From Buddleja alternifolia (Eukaryota; Streptophyta; Magnoliopsida; Lamiales; Scrophulariaceae): DNA of 64,000 nucleotides. The notes under the pieces are model-generated. The model had not been told where the DNA came from, searched no databases, and saw nothing but the letters and a program-made list of their open reading frames with translations. Made by a program: the position numbers and the translations under genes. The stretch spans positions 35,640,503-35,704,502 of the forward strand of contig CM033396.1 of NCBI GenBank assembly GCA_019426215.1. The letters are read 5' to 3'. Below are positions 18,905 through 29,158 of this stretch, in pieces (within the stretch, counting starts at the first letter, position 1; the number at the start of each line of letters is the position of its first letter).

Positions 18905-19976
18905 ATACTTTTGCGGAGCTTTTTGCAGTGTTCAGGGGTTTGGAATTATGTAAGAATCAGGGGCGGATCTATGCTTAGTTCGGGGGGCAGTGCCCCCACT
19001 AATTACTCTTTTTTTTTTTGGTTAATGTATAGATATTTTTCAATTTTTAATTATAAATTACATTTGTGCCCCCTCCCCCCTCAATTTTTATATTTGAATT
19101 TTGCCCACCCAAGGTCGAAAAATATCACGTTTTTTCATTTTACTTTGAGTTTGATCCCCTAAAACCCAAAATCTTGGCTATAACAAAAGAGGTATAAGAG
19201 TATAAATTATGTCAAAAGTTATAATTGAACCTAATTTCTTATTATATTTTCTCTCATAAATATAGCGTACCGTACCGCAGGGGGCAAGCCCCCACACCCC
19301 CATAAATCCTTTGTCTATTTGGCAAAAAATGGAAAGCCTAGACGAGTGCCCCCACTTACATTTATTTCTGAATCCGCCACTCGTAAGAATCATGGAATAG
19401 TACAGTTGTGGCTTGAATTGGATGCCAAAGCTATCATCCACCTTCTCGCTTCTCCATCCAAAGGTCACTAGTCCTTGCAAAATATCCTCACCAAAATTCG
19501 TGTTCTGCTTGGAAGTATGGATGTGTTTATCTCCCATGTCTATCGTGAAGGTAATGCAGCGGCTGGCTAATCTTGCATGTAATTCAGAGACAAGTGTGCT
19601 TCTCCTTCCTCACCAACTTCAAGGTAAGATTTGTGGAATACTTCTTCTTGATGCGTGGAACTTCCCTTACTTCCGATTTCCTTCCCCTCGAAGCTAAGTG
19701 TCCAGAATTACTGTGAAGTTCCTTTTGGTATAGCAGATTCTCATAGCAGATTATTGTGGGCTGTAAAGAAAATGATGTTCTTTTTTATGTATATTGGGTC
19801 CCTTGTAGTAGTGCTAGGTCCCTTGAAAGCTTCTGTTTTGGTTTGGTTAGTTTGGTGATTTGTGAATTAGGGGTTCTCTTTTGTAATTTGGAGATTGCTG
19901 AAATTAACTGTTAATATACAGGTTGGTGGGTCAATGCCTTAACCCCCACCTTGGTGGTTTTTGGAAAAAAAAAAAA
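18905..19976 (+). mobile_element. 5'-truncated LINE, RNase H end and poly(A) tail, split by a Mutator-type element
   Basis: Before the insertion, 'ttgcggagctttttgcagtg' (A-E-L-F-A-V) opens a plant LINE-1 RNase H domain. It resumes after it as 'LWLELDAKAIIHLL', 'SLQNILTKIRVLL' and 'FISHVYREGNAAA'. These are the characteristic blocks of the LINE RNase H domain. The element ends in a 13-base A run (19964-19976). Possible target repeats 'acttacacaa' (left) and 'acttacaagt' (right) are similar but not exact. Stops and frame changes show it is dead. The strand is plus. Confidence 0.75.
18960..19382. mobile_element. Non-autonomous Mutator-type element inserted in the LINE, exact 10-bp target duplication
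   Basis: The flanks gtaagaatca (18950-18959) and gtaagaatca (19383-19392) are identical. Removing the insert and one copy restores the LINE RNase H frame. The ends are GGGGCGGATCTA and, reversed, GAGTGGCGGATTCAG. The interior contains two GC-rich palindromic phrases (gggggcagtgccccc near 18983; gggggcaagccccc at 19280-19293) and no transposase. Confidence 0.85.
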
Positions 19977-22039
19977 ACTTACAAGTTACAACAAGGATAG
20001 TTTCAATTTCCAAACATGGATTGTGTTTTGGAGACATTTCGCTTTTCGATTATATATGAATAATTACTTACATGGAATATGAAACTTGTATATTATACAT
20101 TAAATTAATGGAAAAATATGAAGACACGTATAAGATTGATCATATACGTACCAAATAATTAAATTAATCACAGACTATTAAAAAATAAAAGATCAAGTAC
20201 AACCGAATTCAAGACTTGAGATGAAAAATAATAATTAAAAACTCGACACTCAAATTGAAAGTCAATTTTTATTTTTTTAGTTTAATTCATTAAACATAAT
20301 GGTTCTGAGTATGAACATTTTTTTTTTTTAGGATTTGGATGAACCCAAGTTCAATTGAATGCAAAATTGCAAAATTGATACTCCAAGTTGCTTGAACATT
20401 TTTTTGGTACTATAATCTGGCTTATTGGCAATTTGGTATACTAATTTGCAAACATTGGCAATTTCAGGACAAATTTCACCGAAAAATTGAAAATTGGCCG
20501 AAAAATTTCATTTGGCGGAAAAATTGACTTGAATTTGGGATTTTGCTTAAATGGAGGGAAAATTACTTTCAATTTGGGAGTTTTTGCATAGGGAGGAAAA
20601 TTGATCTTTAATTTGGGAATTTAACTCAAATACTTTTAATTTTTTAAAATTTATTTAAACTTAACTCTCAAGTACTTATAATTTTGCTCGTTTTAACCAA
20701 TATTTGATTACCATTTGGTATTGACTTTTGTGCAAAAAATAGTACACTAATTTCCTACTAATTTCTTAAGGAAAATTTACTAAAACTCCCTTACAGTGAA
20801 CTTTATACCAAAAAAATCCATGATAATATTTTTTATTCCAAAAAACTCATTTCACCAACTTTTCTTTTCAAAAAAATCCAATATTTAAGGTTAATAAATT
20901 TATGAATTTAACTATCCTTAGCCTTCTAGAACAAAAATTAATTAATTGTTGCTCTCTTGAGAAATTTATTTATATAGAAATTTTATATCGAAAACTCATT
21001 TCACCAACATTTCTTTCCAAAAGATCCAATATTTAAGGTTGATAAATTTATGAATTTAACTGTCCTTAGCCTTCTAGAGCAAAAATTAATCAATTGTTGT
21101 TCTCTTAAGAAATTGATTTATGTAGAAATTTTATATCGATATTTAATATTGATTATGATTTTAACTTTACATTCAAAACTTTCAAAAATAAAATTCGTAA
21201 TATACCATTTATCAATTTAAAAAATATAGAAAAAAAGATTCAATAATAAAGTTACTTGATCAATTCTTAAAGTAATAAATAAAAGGTAATTTAGAACTGG
21301 TCAAGTAATTTATATTACCCTTCATTTATTGGCTTAAGAATTGATCAAATAATTTTTCCTAAAACAAATTAGTAAAAGATTGATGTGTTATTTTCAGCAC
21401 AAAAGTTAGTAGAAAATGGTGGTAAAATGGTTTAAAAGTAGCAAAATTATAAGCATACAAAAAAGCAATTTTATATAAAGCAAGCGAGGGCAGATTTGAC
21501 AAAAAATTTCAATTGGCACATTGCAATGGTCAAACCCAGTGTCATGTCAACAACATATCACGATAAGTCTGTCAATTCGATGGACCATTTTGTTACTTTT
21601 GATAGTTCAGCAACCATTTTGTCACGATTAATAGTTCAAGGACTTGAATGATACAAAGTAGATAGTTCAAAGATACAAAATGTCTTTTGCCCATCATTAT
21701 ATATAGGTAAAATGTATGGTCACGCTTATACCATGGTTAACAATCTTAATGAATTTATACCTAAGATCTTCTCACGAACAACCTTTTGAGTGACTTGAAA
21801 AATTTGTTACTCCTTATCTTATGTCTATTTTCCTTTTTCAATAAGAGACTAGGTCGGATAAAATTAAAATAATGTATCCATTTATAAAGGGAATTCAGTC
21901 GATAAAGTACGTTTCTTTTATCAAAACTTATATGAGATATATAGTACAAATTTGTCTACATATAGTCTCATTAACACACTATGAATTATGTCATAACCTA
22001 TATATTGAACTAAGTGCGGTAATCCAATTACTTGTAAAC
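19977..22039. other. AT-rich intergenic region
   Basis: No gene is supported. Features are a 148-bp tandem duplication (listed) and several 'gaaaaattga/aatttggg' reiterations near 20450-20620. Confidence 0.5.
20846..21146. repeat. Tandem duplication, two units of 148 bp
   Basis: The phrase 'actcatttcaccaac' begins each unit, at 20846 and 20994. Both units run through 'atatttaaggtt', 'gccttctaga' and 'gaaattttatatcga' with about 90 percent identity by eye. Confidence 0.8.
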
Positions 22040-23263
22040 CAACTAAACGGTACTAACATAATATAACAAACTCTACATCTTCAATAGAATTCGAAGTCAG
22101 CTTGTGACACTACATGAAAAGTTAGAAACTTAATTGTTAAACACATTAAAAGTAAAACAACTGATATGATTAATTAGAAGAGACATGGATTAATTAATGA
22201 TTTAATTTTGCCCTTTAGCACATGTGTTTTGACTTTGAGTAAAGTTACACAAAACGGGATTGAAGGGCTTGCAGACACATACAAGGTCTTAAATTTTCGT
22301 TTTGGTATAAATATTGGGGTAGTAAATTTCTGAAAATTTCAAGAATATTCCAGATTTCGGTTTCGAGTTTAAAGAAAACATGGATATTTGTAGAAATATT
22401 TAAAAATCTACAATCAAACTTTTGGTAACTTTAATTATTATACTTATGCATCTTTTACATTAGTAATATACTATATATAATATATGTATATTGAATCTTG
22501 TTAAATAGTATGATAAAAACATGTTACAAAAAATATGGAATAAATATGACTTGAAAGTAAAATAATAATCAAATATTATAAAAACTTAATTAAAATAAAG
22601 TGTGCCACATGTTTAGTAAAAATCATGTGTGTGGTTGGGGTGAGTGGTTGGTAGGTGTGGACCAACTTGAAATATTATTTTTAAATAATAAAATTTTAAA
22701 ATGTATAAAAAAATTATTATTTAAAATTTCAGAAAATTTTGGGTTTCTGGAGATATTTTGCTTGGATCGAAAGTGAGATTTTGCTTCGGGGCGCCAAAAA
22801 CCCGAGATTTCGAGGTTTCAAGGAAAATTTAAGACCATGGACACATGTATTTCTGAGAGGAATAATTAATTTATCTCACCAAAAGAAAAGGAAGAATAGT
22901 TAATTCATCTCACCAAAAGTAATTTGTTAGTGATTATCAAAATAAAATAAAAGTAGTAATTTGTTAGTGAATACCAGCTACATCGCATAAATTCAACTTT
23001 AATTATACCTTCACACCTAAACAGTACTAACATAATATAACGAACTCTACATCTTCAATAGAATTCGAAGTCAACTTGTGATACTACATGAAAAATTGGA
23101 GGCTTAACCGTTAAACCACATTAAATACAACTGATATGATTAGAAGAGACTTGGATATATTAATGATTTAACTTTGCCCTTTAGCACATGTTTTTTGTGA
23201 TAGACTTTGAGTAAAGTGTTTCTCGAAGTTAAGCAAAACGAGATTGAAGGCCTTGCAGACACA
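22040..23263. repeat. Segmental duplication: copies at 22040-22282 and 23022-23263
   Basis: Two copies of about 240 bp lie in direct orientation about 1 kb apart. They share long phrases such as 'ctctacatcttcaatagaat', 'aactgatatgatta' and 'tgccctttagcacatg', with scattered substitutions and small indels. The first copy is followed immediately by a transposon (22283-22839). No coding sequence is seen. Confidence 0.8.
22283..22839. mobile_element. Non-autonomous element, family A copy 1 (Mutator-like), 557 bp
   Basis: Termini AAGGTCTTAAATTTTCG and, reversed from the right, CATGGTCTTAAATTTTCC are inverted repeats. The flanks gacacatac (22274-22282) and gacacatgt (22840-22848) match at 7 of 9. 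The interior repeats phrases such as 'gaaattttc', 'ggtttc' and 'gagattt'. A longer copy of the same family lies at 56619-57306, with a better 9-bp duplication. Confidence 0.7.
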
Positions 23264-24305
23264 TATACCTCTTAGGGAGTGTTCTCTCGGTTATCCAGGG
23301 ATAATAGATTATCCCCGAAAATTACCTATTCTGCAGCGTGGATGGGAGCCCCGGATAGACAAAAGGTCTGGCTATTAATTTATCACCAAAATCGTTGATA
23401 ACTTGTTTGCCCAAAATAGGTCTGACAACTTATCCTTATGTTGGAGCGCTAAGGATAACACTTAAAATGACATTTACACCCTCAACTTAGCATTTTTCTG
23501 GACGAATTTGCCCCTCCATTTACTGAAATTTTCAAAATCCAAACTTCATTTCAACTTCACCGAATTCATCTCCAACAATGGCGATCGGCACTGAGCACCT
23601 CAAATCTCCCTACACCCACAACATACATCGTATTCTTCTTCGACGACGTACGACGTCATCCACACCAACGACACCCACGACCCCAACACCGTCTCAAATT
23701 AGATCTCAAAAATCTAGTCGATCCACCTGTTTACACCTAAAAAGAAATGGGCTCAAATGGAAGGGCTCAAACAGTCTTATTAATAAAAGTACGAAAAAAT
23801 GGGCTTAAAGTGAGAAAGCCCAAAATAACCCATGTAATGACTAATGAAAATCGAGAAAAAGGACCTAAAGCAATTCAGTCCGATTTTATAATGAATAGGT
23901 CCAAACTGGATATGCCGCTAAGTTAGAAGCCAGCCAAAAGAAGCCCAAAAAGAGCAGGGAGTTACCCAGTTCAGAGACGTGCCAATCAAATAATTTGAAA
24001 ACGCGGTTGAAGGAAGTTACTAACCGCAAAGGAAGTGGGTATGTGATAAAGGGCAAGGCGGAGAAAGAAAAAAGAACAACTCTACACAGTTTTTATCTTT
24101 TTCTCTAGAAGTAGACATAATCTTAGGAGTAGCGTAATTTAGGTAATTTTGTAGATCAAATCTTGGTGATCAAGTGTTGTTGACATCAGCATATTTTCTT
24201 GCTCAAAGCATCTTTATAACACACGACTGGGGATCAATATGGAGGTATAAAGTTTATCGTTTTATCAGATTTGGTAGATAATTTTATATCTGGACTTGTA
24301 TCTTC

Positions 24306-24573
24306 TGATACGAGCATTAGTATGATCTAGTAGATTATCTTCCACTTAGGCACTACACGATAGTTAACCACCCACTTAACAACCCATGATCTCCCATGTT
24401 CTATTTTACTTTTATTTATTTAATTATTAGTTAGTAGTATAAATAGGATTAAGACTCTTGTATTTGATATCAAGAATGAATATGCAGAATTAAGTTTTCA
24501 AGTTTCTTCTTCTTCCTTTCTTCTTTGTCTATTTCTCGGGAGACAACCCATCTCGAATCGAGATAATCTATCA
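24306..24573 (+). repeat. 5' LTR of the eIF5-bearing retrotransposon
   Basis: 268 bp, TGATAC...ATCTATCA, with TATA box at 24438-24445. It differs from the 3' LTR at four positions that I can see. Confidence 0.9.
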
Positions 24574-24629
24574 TTGGTGCTCTCGTTGAGAGTTCATTGG
24601 AGTCTCATTTTTCTTCTTCTTCACCAACC

Positions 24630-25283
24630 ATGAACACCACTGACTACAACTCCACCATCCAGTTGATTCAGTCATCCGTCAAAGATATACTCATCAAACT
24701 AGAAAAAAATTTGGACACCCACCAAACATTCGACAGAGTCCTCCAACAAAATGTCACCACAATTCATCAATTTGCCGTCAACCGTCACGAGGCACTCCGA
24801 CCAACTATGAACGACCTCCACATATCCGTCGCTCGCATGAACAAGTTCCAAAAGCAACCCGGTCACCTACCCAACCCCATGGCTGCTGCCCCTCACTCCA
24901 ACCTGGATGTTGCATTCTACATATGTAAGATGCCTAGAATTATAAGAAAAATTCAATGTGGTGGGAATGGCATCAAGATTAATGTGGTCAACACGATTGA
25001 TATTGCAAAGGCTTTGAGGAAGTCTGCTTCTTATACAACAAAATATTTTGACTGTAAACCGAGCGCACTATTGAAGTTTGATGAGAAGACTGAAACTGCA
25101 AACCTTGCTAAGTTTCTTGAGAACTTTAAATTGTGGATTAACACCAATGAGCCGCCTCACAAACCAGACCCCCCTGATCCTCCAGATGTTGACGAGGAGC
25201 TGCCCTTGAGCCTGACTTTAGCCCTTAACCTTGAGGACAAGGTTATTCTAAAGGGGCGAGGAATGATACGAGCATTAGTATGA
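24630..25283 (+). CDS. Chimeric retrotransposon ORF: Gag-like N-terminus, eIF5 N-domain fragment, Pol-end-like C-terminus
   Basis: ATG 24630 to TGA 25283 gives 217 residues, uninterrupted. Residues 1-90 are helical and polar ('VKDILIKLEKNLDTHQTFD'), like the start of many plant Ty3 Gag proteins. Residues 92-166 (24903-25127) are clearly eukaryotic initiation factor 5: 'VAFYICKMPRIIRKI', 'GNGIKINVVN', 'DIAKALRKSASYTTKYF' and 'FDEKTETANLAKFLENF'. This is the N-terminal GAP-domain core of eIF5, without its following Cys4 zinc ribbon. The last 40 residues ('LPLSLTLALNLEDKVILKG') look like the end of a retroelement polyprotein, and the stop lies inside the 3' LTR. The simplest reading is that a host eIF5 piece replaced most of gag-pol. 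Whether it is translated is unknown. A loss of about ten residues relative to eIF5 lies between 'EKTET' and 'ANLAK'. Confidence 0.75.
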   Translation: MNTTDYNSTIQLIQSSVKDILIKLEKNLDTHQTFDRVLQQNVTTIHQFAVNRHEALRPTMNDLHISVARMNKFQKQPGHLPNPMAAAPHSNLDVAFYICKMPRIIRKIQCGGNGIKINVVNTIDIAKALRKSASYTTKYFDCKPSALLKFDEKTETANLAKFLENFKLWINTNEPPHKPDPPDPPDVDEELPLSLTLALNLEDKVILKGRGMIRALV

Positions 25284-25531
25284 TCTAGTAGATTATCTTC
25301 CACTTAGGCACTACACGATAGTTAACCACTCACTTAACAACCCATGATCTCCCATGTTCTATTTTACTTTTATTTATTTAATTATTAGTTAGTAGTATAA
25401 ATAGGATTAGGACTCTTGTATTTGATATCAAGAATGAATATGCAGAATTAAGTTTTCAAGTTTCTTCTTCTTCCTTTCTTCTTTGTCTATTTCTCGGGAG
25501 ACCACCCATCTCGAATCGGGATAATCTATCA
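25264..25531 (+). repeat. 3' LTR of the eIF5-bearing retrotransposon
   Basis: 268 bp, the same length as the 5' LTR, preceded by a polypurine tract. The internal ORF runs 20 bases into it before stopping. Confidence 0.9.
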
Positions 25532-26552
25532 TCTTTCTGTCTTATATATTCTTTCTTATCAATTGCGGTCCGAATAACAATTAAAAACAACACGCCGAGG
25601 TGTTAAAGTCTGAACCACCGTCTAGCGTATCGAACTCGAGCGCGAGGATTGTTAGATAATTCTAAGTGTCGAATTATCACGGGGCTTGAGTTAATCGAAT
25701 TAGCTCTTCCTTATTCAATTTGTTTTCATCCGGAAACACCACCGCCGCCACCTTGACCGCCTCATCGTCAGCCTTGACGTCGAGTGGCGCCACTCCTTCT
25801 CCCCCCACCGCAACCCCGTCTCGATTCTCAGCTCTGCGTCGGACGCTGCTGCTGTATCTACAAACCTATTCACTCCCCCTACATCCCTGAATCCCTAATC
25901 GGTTTCCTCTCCATTGAGAAATACACATTCCTTTCTGCTAAGTCGGAAGCCCACAGATTCAAGGCAACTGGATTTTGTTCAAATTTGTGTTTATTTGTTT
26001 GCATCAGAATTTAGGGTTTTGTGACTTTTGTCTAATTCTTTTATTAGGATTTATCCCCTTTCTTTCTTATTCGAAAGTGAAAGAGTATGAGAATGATGTT
26101 GATTTATATTAGCAACTTCCTTTAACATTTCACAAATACGTTCTTTTCTCAATTAAGAAGGATTGAACACCTACCGACTTTGATGCATTCATTTGCAGTA
26201 CTGTGATCTTTATTATTCATCTTTTCATTCAGAAGATAACCTTCTTTTTTTAAAACAAGAAGAAGCTCACGTAATTAGTGATCCTAAGCTAGAAGAATAT
26301 GTGATTATTAACATATGTTGCATGGATGAATTCCATTTGAATTCAAGTCAATTATGTGATATTAGCTAAAAAACGGAGTCAAGAATATAAGTTTGGGGGA
26401 CGAATGTTAAATAAAATGAGCAAAACTGATTTTTTTTAGATTTTGGGGGTTAATATTTTAAAATGTGTAGGTAAAAAATTTAGGCTATGTTTGATTATGT
26501 TTTGGGATGGTATTTTGGTGAGAATTATTGGTGAGAAATTTATAGGGACACA

Positions 26553-27973
26553 TAGGGCTGGGCAACAATTTTCTAAAACCGCCCGAACCGCCCGCACCAA
26601 ACCGTTTTCGTCAAATTGTTGTGCAAACCGTGGTTTCGATTTTAAGTAAAAACCGCACTGCAAAATTGGTTTGGTTATTGTTTTGGACCAAAACCGCACC
26701 AAACCGAACCGCAAAACCGCCATTATTTTATATATATATATATATATATAAATTTATATTTATACATATGTATATTTATATACATATTAAGTTTTATTTT
26801 CTATGCGTTTATTTATTATTTTACATGAAAATTATGAATTTGTTATTTAATCATATTGAAATTGATATTGAGAATTAAATTTCATTTGCTATAACTAATT
26901 ATTTATTTTGAATTAGGATTAAAGTAATACTAGATTAGATATATCAAATAACATAAACCGAACTGATGAACACTTCTATAGATTGATACCTTAAGCCCTA
27001 AACCCTAAACTCTAACCCCTAAACCATGAACTCTAAACCCTAAACCCTAAATGCATGATAGATTAAATAAATAATTAAATAGAATGAGTTTTTATCTAAT
27101 ATGGACCAATAAAAAATATATAACCATTATTGAAGTGTTCACCCAAGATGCGTGTCCATATTTTCTTAAATTAACATGTTCATATCTTTTTGTAGGGTAT
27201 GATAAACTATTTGGGTGCTAATCATATACCAAGAGATATAATAATATTGCATGGATATTGTTGTTTTAGAATGAAGGTGATCATAATTTTGCATTACAAC
27301 CTAAAACATTTTACTACAATTACTTTATTATTGTTTAGCTCACTTTCTAATCAAATTTATTAATTTACAGGCTTTTAAGAAGAGAAGTATGAGTTTAATT
27401 GGCTATCATCTTCGATGCACTTCACTGTTGAAGTTGAAGTTGAAGTTGTGTGCAAGAATTTTATCACTTGGCTAAACTTTTAATAGATTAATAGGTTGTT
27501 TTGTAAGTTAAAAGTACCGAAAAATTTGTACTTCTCTTATTTTGTTTTAGCCTTGTGGACCAACTTTCATATTATTTTCGTTTAAGCCTTGTAGACTATT
27601 TCATTATTATGTATGGACTATTTAGTAGGACGACTTAGTCCAATATTTTAAGTTTTTGCGAAACTTTGATTATGTTACGTAGTTTTTGAATAAATATTGT
27701 TTGTTAAGCATAATTTTTATGTATGTGAATTATTATTATTAGATTTAGTTAGGTAATGTTTAAAAAATGACAATTTTAGGCAAATATCCTGAAATTTTTT
27801 TTTAGCTAAATAAAAAGCGTAAACCGCACCGAACCGCCCAAAACCGCTCCAAACCGCACCCTTGGTTTTATTTTTCAAAATGGCAATTTGAGATTTCTCT
27901 ACTAAAAAACCACACTTGGCAATTCGGTTTAAATTAGTAAAAAAAAAACAAAACCGCACCACGAACACCCCTA
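26553..27973. mobile_element. Non-autonomous hAT element, 1,421 bp, exact 8-bp target duplication
   Basis: GGGACACA occurs at 26545-26552 and 27974-27981. The termini are TAGGGCTGGGCAAC and, reversed from the right, TAGGGGTGTTCGTGG. Subterminal 'aaaaccgc' and 'ccgcaccaaaccg' repeats are abundant at both ends, as in plant hAT elements. The interior has no transposase ORF but contains a telomere-like tract and AT microsatellite. Confidence 0.9.
26995..27051. repeat. Telomere-like (CCCTAAA)n tract inside the hAT element
   Basis: About eight degenerate units of the plant telomere heptamer, including exact 'ccctaaaccctaaa' pairs at both ends and variants such as 'ctctaac' and 'catgaac' between. 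It is an interstitial tract, not a chromosome end, because unique transposon sequence continues on both sides. Confidence 0.85.
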
Positions 27974-28376
27974 GGGACACATGAGTGTTTGATGAGATTG
28001 TGTTTGGTTTTATTTTGGGAGTTGATTTTTTGGTGTGTGTTTTTTGTGAGATAATGTTTGGTTTTGTTTTCAGAGGGAACAAAAGTTACTGTAGCAGTCA
28101 AATCATGAAACTTTTGTCTCATAGAGAAGAGAGAGAGCACATAGAGAGGAGTGTAGGGACAAAGTATGTGTAGAAAGATGGAAAATAACTATTATGTTTT
28201 TTTTTAACCAAAAAAGTAATGTATTTTTGACAAAATATTGTGTGAGCCAAACATTGTTTGGTGGGAATTTTGAACCAAACATGAGTTGAAAACATAACCA
28301 AACATACCCTTAGTTTTTCAAAGTTGAGGGAGGTGGGTGCCCCCACTAACCCCGGCTCCGTCCCTGGTTAGCTAAT

Positions 28377-29158
28377 CCGCAATGTAATACATGCGAAAAT
28401 AAATAGAAAAAAGGTTTTTGAATAAATGTAAACCTAATAGAAGATGAAAATATTGACAAATATTTTGAATAAATTGTAAGGCTTGAATAGAAAAGGGAAA
28501 GACGAGATGATTTATAAGAAGAGAGAGAAAAACATACATAGTGTGAGAACATAAAAAAAAAGGAGAGAATAATTAACTTGACAGTGAGCAAAATTTTCAT
28601 TCAGGTTAGTATGTCATACCAAAATAATGGAACCAAAGAGTATCAAGATTTTTTTAATTACTAGTAAGGTGCACACATGTTGTGCGTGAATGTCTCTGTC
28701 TTTTTAGAAAAATATATTTAGAGAAATCTTATATCGTTAACATTCATATTTATATATAAATACATAAAAAATTAGTGATCCCAAAGATTAAATAGAAATT
28801 TCAAGGCCATGAAACATATGATTAGTATATATCTGTGCTTGCAGTGTACAGTATATGTGATTACTTTGATTGTACATTTTAGTATTGCCAAATAATATTT
28901 TATATGTCATTTATAATAATACTAATTTTTTTTATAATAGCATTCATGGCTAATTAGTTGATTAAAATAAAAATAAGATAATATTATCATAATTACTATT
29001 TATTAATCGATAAATATAAAATTTAATATAAGAGAATCATAAATTATATATTTGTATATGTTATCAAAAAACATTTTCATATTTTTCTTTTTCATTAACA
29101 ACCAATGTTGAGATATTATTATGCACGTTGTTATTTTATCATATACAGCATATTGTTG
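28377..29158. other. Intergenic, AT-rich
   Basis: No gene or defined repeat terminus was found. Several short AT-rich repeats are present. Confidence 0.5.

Larger units (their letters stand above)
24306..25531 (+). mobile_element. Small non-autonomous LTR retrotransposon (1,226 bp) carrying an eIF5 fragment
   Basis: Two 268-bp LTRs (24306-24573 and 25264-25531) begin TGATAC and end ATCTATCA. I count 4 differences, about 1.5 percent, so it is young. A primer-binding-site-like TTGGTGCTCTCGTTGAGAG follows the left LTR directly, and a purine tract AAAGGGGCGAGGAA precedes the right LTR. The flanks tcttc and tcttt match at 4 of 5. The LTR has a TATA box 'tataaata' (24438-24445). Only one ORF fits between the LTRs. 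It has no protease, reverse transcriptase or integrase, so it must be mobilised in trans. It lies inside a solo LTR. Confidence 0.9.
23728..25738. mobile_element. Solo LTR (about 0.8 kb) in the exonuclease pseudogene, with a second retrotransposon inside
   Basis: The ends TGTTT (23728) and AAACA (25738) are perfect inverted termini. The 5-bp flanks CCACC (23723-23727) and CCACC (25739-25743) are identical. Subtracting the inner element leaves about 780 bp with no internal coding region, so this is a solo LTR left by LTR-LTR recombination. Joining the flanks restores the exonuclease reading direction. Confidence 0.82.
23578..26014 (+). pseudogene. Werner-like 3'-5' exonuclease (WEX family) pseudogene, split by retroelements
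   Basis: The 5' part (23578-23727) starts with ATG and reads into family-like sequence ('FFFDD', then in another frame 'VIHTNDTHDPNTV' and 'ISKI'), with two in-frame TAG codons. The 3' part (25744-26014) begins 'LDRLIVSLDVEWR', in which D and E of the DEDD exonuclease motif I are visible. After a one-base frameshift it continues 'QLCVGRCCCIYKPIHS', 'YIPESLIGFLS' and 'KYTF'. Exonuclease motifs II and III are missing. Between the halves lies a 2-kb nested retroelement flanked by CCACC. Plant WEX-type proteins are DEDDy 3'-5' exonucleases acting on DNA or RNA; this copy cannot be functional. Confidence 0.75.
26483..28309. mobile_element. Tourist-type (PIF/Harbinger) MITE, interrupted by a hAT element
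   Basis: The flanking TTA at 26480-26482 and 28310-28312 is the 3-bp duplication typical of PIF/Harbinger. The ends are GGCTATGTTTGATTATGTTTT and, reversed, GGGTATGTTTGGTTATGTTTT. The two halves (26483-26552 and 27982-28309) join to about 400 bp. A second copy of the same family lies in reverse orientation at 59718-60115, which confirms the reconstruction. Confidence 0.85.
26371..28367. mobile_element. Outer Mutator-type element of a three-level nest
   Basis: The flanks ttagctaaa (26362-26370) and ttagctaat (28368-28376) match at 8 of 9. The left end shows 'acggagtcaagaatataag', and the right end in reverse 'gggacggagccggggttag', the style of plant MULE termini also seen at 18960. Without the inner elements only about 170 bp remain. 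No transposase is present. Confidence 0.7.

Noticed and set aside
23578..23808. 76-codon ORF starting at 23578 as an intact small gene
   Set aside because: It crosses the solo-LTR boundary at 23728, and better family similarity lies in other frames; it is the broken start of the exonuclease pseudogene.
26995..27051. A true telomere or chromosome-end fusion
   Set aside because: Only about eight degenerate units, embedded within a hAT element with intact target duplications on both sides.
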